From: Micrococcaceae bacterium
Lineage (GTDB): Bacteria > Actinomycetota > Actinomycetes > Actinomycetales > Micrococcaceae
Length of the DNA stretch: 64,000 bases
Assembly: GCA_013393415.1 (NCBI GenBank)
Contig: JABXHI010000042.1
Coordinates: 1-64,000, forward strand
Direction: 5' to 3'
The notes under the pieces are model-generated. The model was not told the origin of the DNA and did not search any database. It saw only the letters and a list, made by a program, of their open reading frames with translations. Within the stretch, counting starts at the first letter, position 1. Each line of letters starts with the position of its first letter. Positions 62,644-64,000 of the stretch are shown in pieces. Made by a program: the position numbers and the translations under genes.

Positions 62644-64000
62644 CTAGCCGGTCTTGAGGTACATGTTGCGGAATTTTCGTTCCGCGTGCCGGTCGCCAAG
62701 GAGTATGAGCTGGCTGGCTTGCACTGCCGTGACGCCGTCGGCTTCGACCAGTACCTCTTGCTCGGCATCCAGTGCGCCAACAATGTGGCAACCGGTCATT
62801 TCATAGACCCGTTCGTTCTTGAGCTGAGCGGTCGCTACGGTCGACGGTATTGGCACGGTAAATAGTTCGCTGCCTTCGGCAATGACGACTCGATGTGAGT
62901 GGCCGAGTTTGTTCCACATTGCTGTGGCGCCGATTGAGGCGTAGGACAGGACGCTGTCCGCTCCTGCTCGATACAGTGTTGCCACGTTATGCTCGGATGT
63001 CGCGCGAGTAATAATCTGTAAATCGGGTTGGAGTCTTCGGCAATACAAGGTCAGATAAACATTCAAGTCGTCGTCATGCGTGGTGATGATGACTCCAGAG
63101 GCCTCATTTAGGCCTGCTGACTTCAAGATTTCGAGATCAGCGGCATCTCCTGCCGTGACTTCGAGGTGGGACGGCACGCGGGCATCGCTCTGCTCCACGA
63201 TCGTATAATCGGCGTGCGACTTTTCAAATGACTCGGCAACCGCTCTGCCCACTCGGCCACCTCCGAGCACCAGCACCGGTCCTTCCAGTGATTGCGGGTT
63301 TTGAAATTGCTGATCGTACTGCTCCAGATCGTGTTGAGACCCGGCAATGATCAACACCATACCTTCGGTGAGCTGGTCGTCCGATTCGAGACGTAGCAGG
63401 CGTCCGCGTTGCATGATTGCCAATATTTTTGTTCGTGACGCTATGTGGTGTTGGGCCTGGTCCAGCGTAAGACCGACCAGCGAAGTGCCCTGAATGGCGG
63501 CCTCAGCGACCGGGGTTTTGCCCAGGGAATCAATGATGTGGCAGCGCCCCGTTGTCCCAAGCACTCGGTTGGCCAGCCCTGTGCCCAGTTCGGAACTGAG
63601 CTGGATTACCAGATCGGCTCCTGCCAGTTCGAGTACGTCGACGGAAGCTTTCTTATCCGCGGTCGCTGTTATGGTGACGTCTTTGCTGACAGCTCGTACG
63701 GTAAATGCCACGTTGGTATTCGTCGTGTCGGCTGCTGTCGAAACAACCATGACGGCACGGTCCACGCCCGCTCGACGGTAGGTTATCGGAGAATCGAGCG
63801 GTCCCACCATCGTCTGATAGCCCTCATCTTTCAAGCGAACAGCTTCAGAAGGGTCATCAACGAGCACAAGAGTTGGTATTTTCGTTCGTTTTGCTCGCGC
63901 GATAAGCGTCTGGGTAACCGGACCGATCCCTACCAGCAGGATATGCCCGTTGAGATCGTCAGGGACTTTGCGTGCGACTTGCGCTTTGTCTCGTTCTTCC
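62644..64000 (-). CDS. TrkA-N/RCK-type potassium-channel or transport protein, 5' end outside the window
   Basis: The frame is open from the right edge of the window to 62644, giving at least 450 residues. Two Rossmann RCK/TrkA-N domains are visible: one starting HILLVGIGPVTQTLIARAKR and a second starting PVLVLGGGRVGRAVAESFEK. Each is of the kind that binds NAD(H), ATP or c-di-AMP and gates potassium flux. TrkA-C-like segments follow each. An ion-channel pore, if present, would be upstream and outside the window. A GTG at 63867 is only an internal start candidate, since the first domain begins about 30 codons further upstream. Confidence 0.82.
   Translation of the reverse strand, partial: EERDKAQVARKVPDDLNGHILLVGIGPVTQTLIARAKRTKIPTLVLVDDPSEAVRLKDEGYQTMVGPLDSPITYRRAGVDRAVMVVSTAADTTNTNVAFTVRAVSKDVTITATADKKASVDVLELAGADLVIQLSSELGTGLANRVLGTTGRCHIIDSLGKTPVAEAAIQGTSLVGLTLDQAQHHIASRTKILAIMQRGRLLRLESDDQLTEGMVLIIAGSQHDLEQYDQQFQNPQSLEGPVLVLGGGRVGRAVAESFEKSHADYTIVEQSDARVPSHLEVTAGDAADLEILKSAGLNEASGVIITTHDDDLNVYLTLYCRRLQPDLQIITRATSEHNVATLYRAGADSVLSYASIGATAMWNKLGHSHRVVIAEGSELFTVPIPSTVATAQLKNERVYEMTGCHIVGALDAEQEVLVEADGVTAVQASQLILLGDRHAERKFRNMYLKTG

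Overview
The window looks like chromosome of a moderately GC-rich actinobacterium, most likely of the Micrococcales. This rests on actinobacterial family types (a DUF222-HNH protein, a BaeRF/Rv2629-like protein, DUF2267 and DUF2795 proteins, PadR, FCD-type GntR and IclR regulators), frequent GTG/TTG starts and possible leaderless genes. No rRNA, tRNA or CRISPR array was seen. The genus cannot be fixed from the sequence alone.

Layout. (1) 1-3450: a broken IS701-type transposase end and an intact IS30-family transposase lie directly against a large (clade II) catalase that has lost its 5' end. A lipoprotein Cu/Zn superoxide dismutase follows. (2) 4.1-11.4 kb: two tandem MFS exporters, a CitE-like lyase, a class I glutamine-amidotransferase-type hydrolase, an enolase-superfamily gene with a broken start, a truncated VanB-type reductase and an IclR regulator. 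(3) 11.5-23.3 kb, the most interesting block: a NitT/TauT-type ABC importer, MetF, a LigM/DesA-like tetrahydrofolate-dependent O-demethylase, PadR and GntR regulators, then a PrpF/GalD-type tautomerase, a LigJ/GalB-type hydratase, a LigK/GalC-type aldolase and a VOC-type extradiol dioxygenase. Read together, these suggest import of an O-methylated hydroxybenzoate, demethylation with recycling of the methyl group through MetF, ring cleavage, and conversion to pyruvate plus oxaloacetate. LigC and LigI are absent, which fits a gallate-like ring-cleavage substrate, and the ring-cleavage enzyme is not of the usual LigAB/GalA family. (4) 23.3-32.3 kb: a frameshifted FAD/Fe-S dehydrogenase, then an acyl-CoA ligase, MarR, SDR, amidohydrolase, acyl-CoA dehydrogenase and MaoC hydratase, resembling a CoA-dependent, (R)-specific beta-oxidation-like route. 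(5) 32.4-42.2 kb: a metallo-hydrolase and LysR regulator, a TctCBA transporter, an orphan NMT1-type binding protein, and a second acyl-CoA dehydrogenase/ligase pair with its own MarR regulator.

(6) 42.3-48.3 kb: a double beta-lactamase-fold protein, a butanediol-dehydrogenase-like enzyme, a small membrane-anchored protein, an NAD(P)-binding protein and a ThDP enzyme. (7) 48.5-54.4 kb: a toxin/defence island with a RES-Xre pair, an Abi/HEPN-type gene broken by a stop codon, a duplicated gene end, an HNH-DUF222 protein and a decayed VbhA-Fic pair. (8) 54.3-64 kb: an SRPBCC protein, a SulP transporter, a nitrilase-family amidase, stress-type genes (DUF892, BaeRF, DUF2795, two DUF2267 paralogues), and a two-component system preceded by a secreted or anchored Asp/Trp-rich protein. 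A TrkA-N type potassium-channel protein runs off the right edge.

The number of broken reading frames is striking: at least five apparent frameshifts, one nonsense codon and two truncations. Several frameshifts lie at or beside short repeats or homopolymers, so either sequencing error or real gene decay could explain them.
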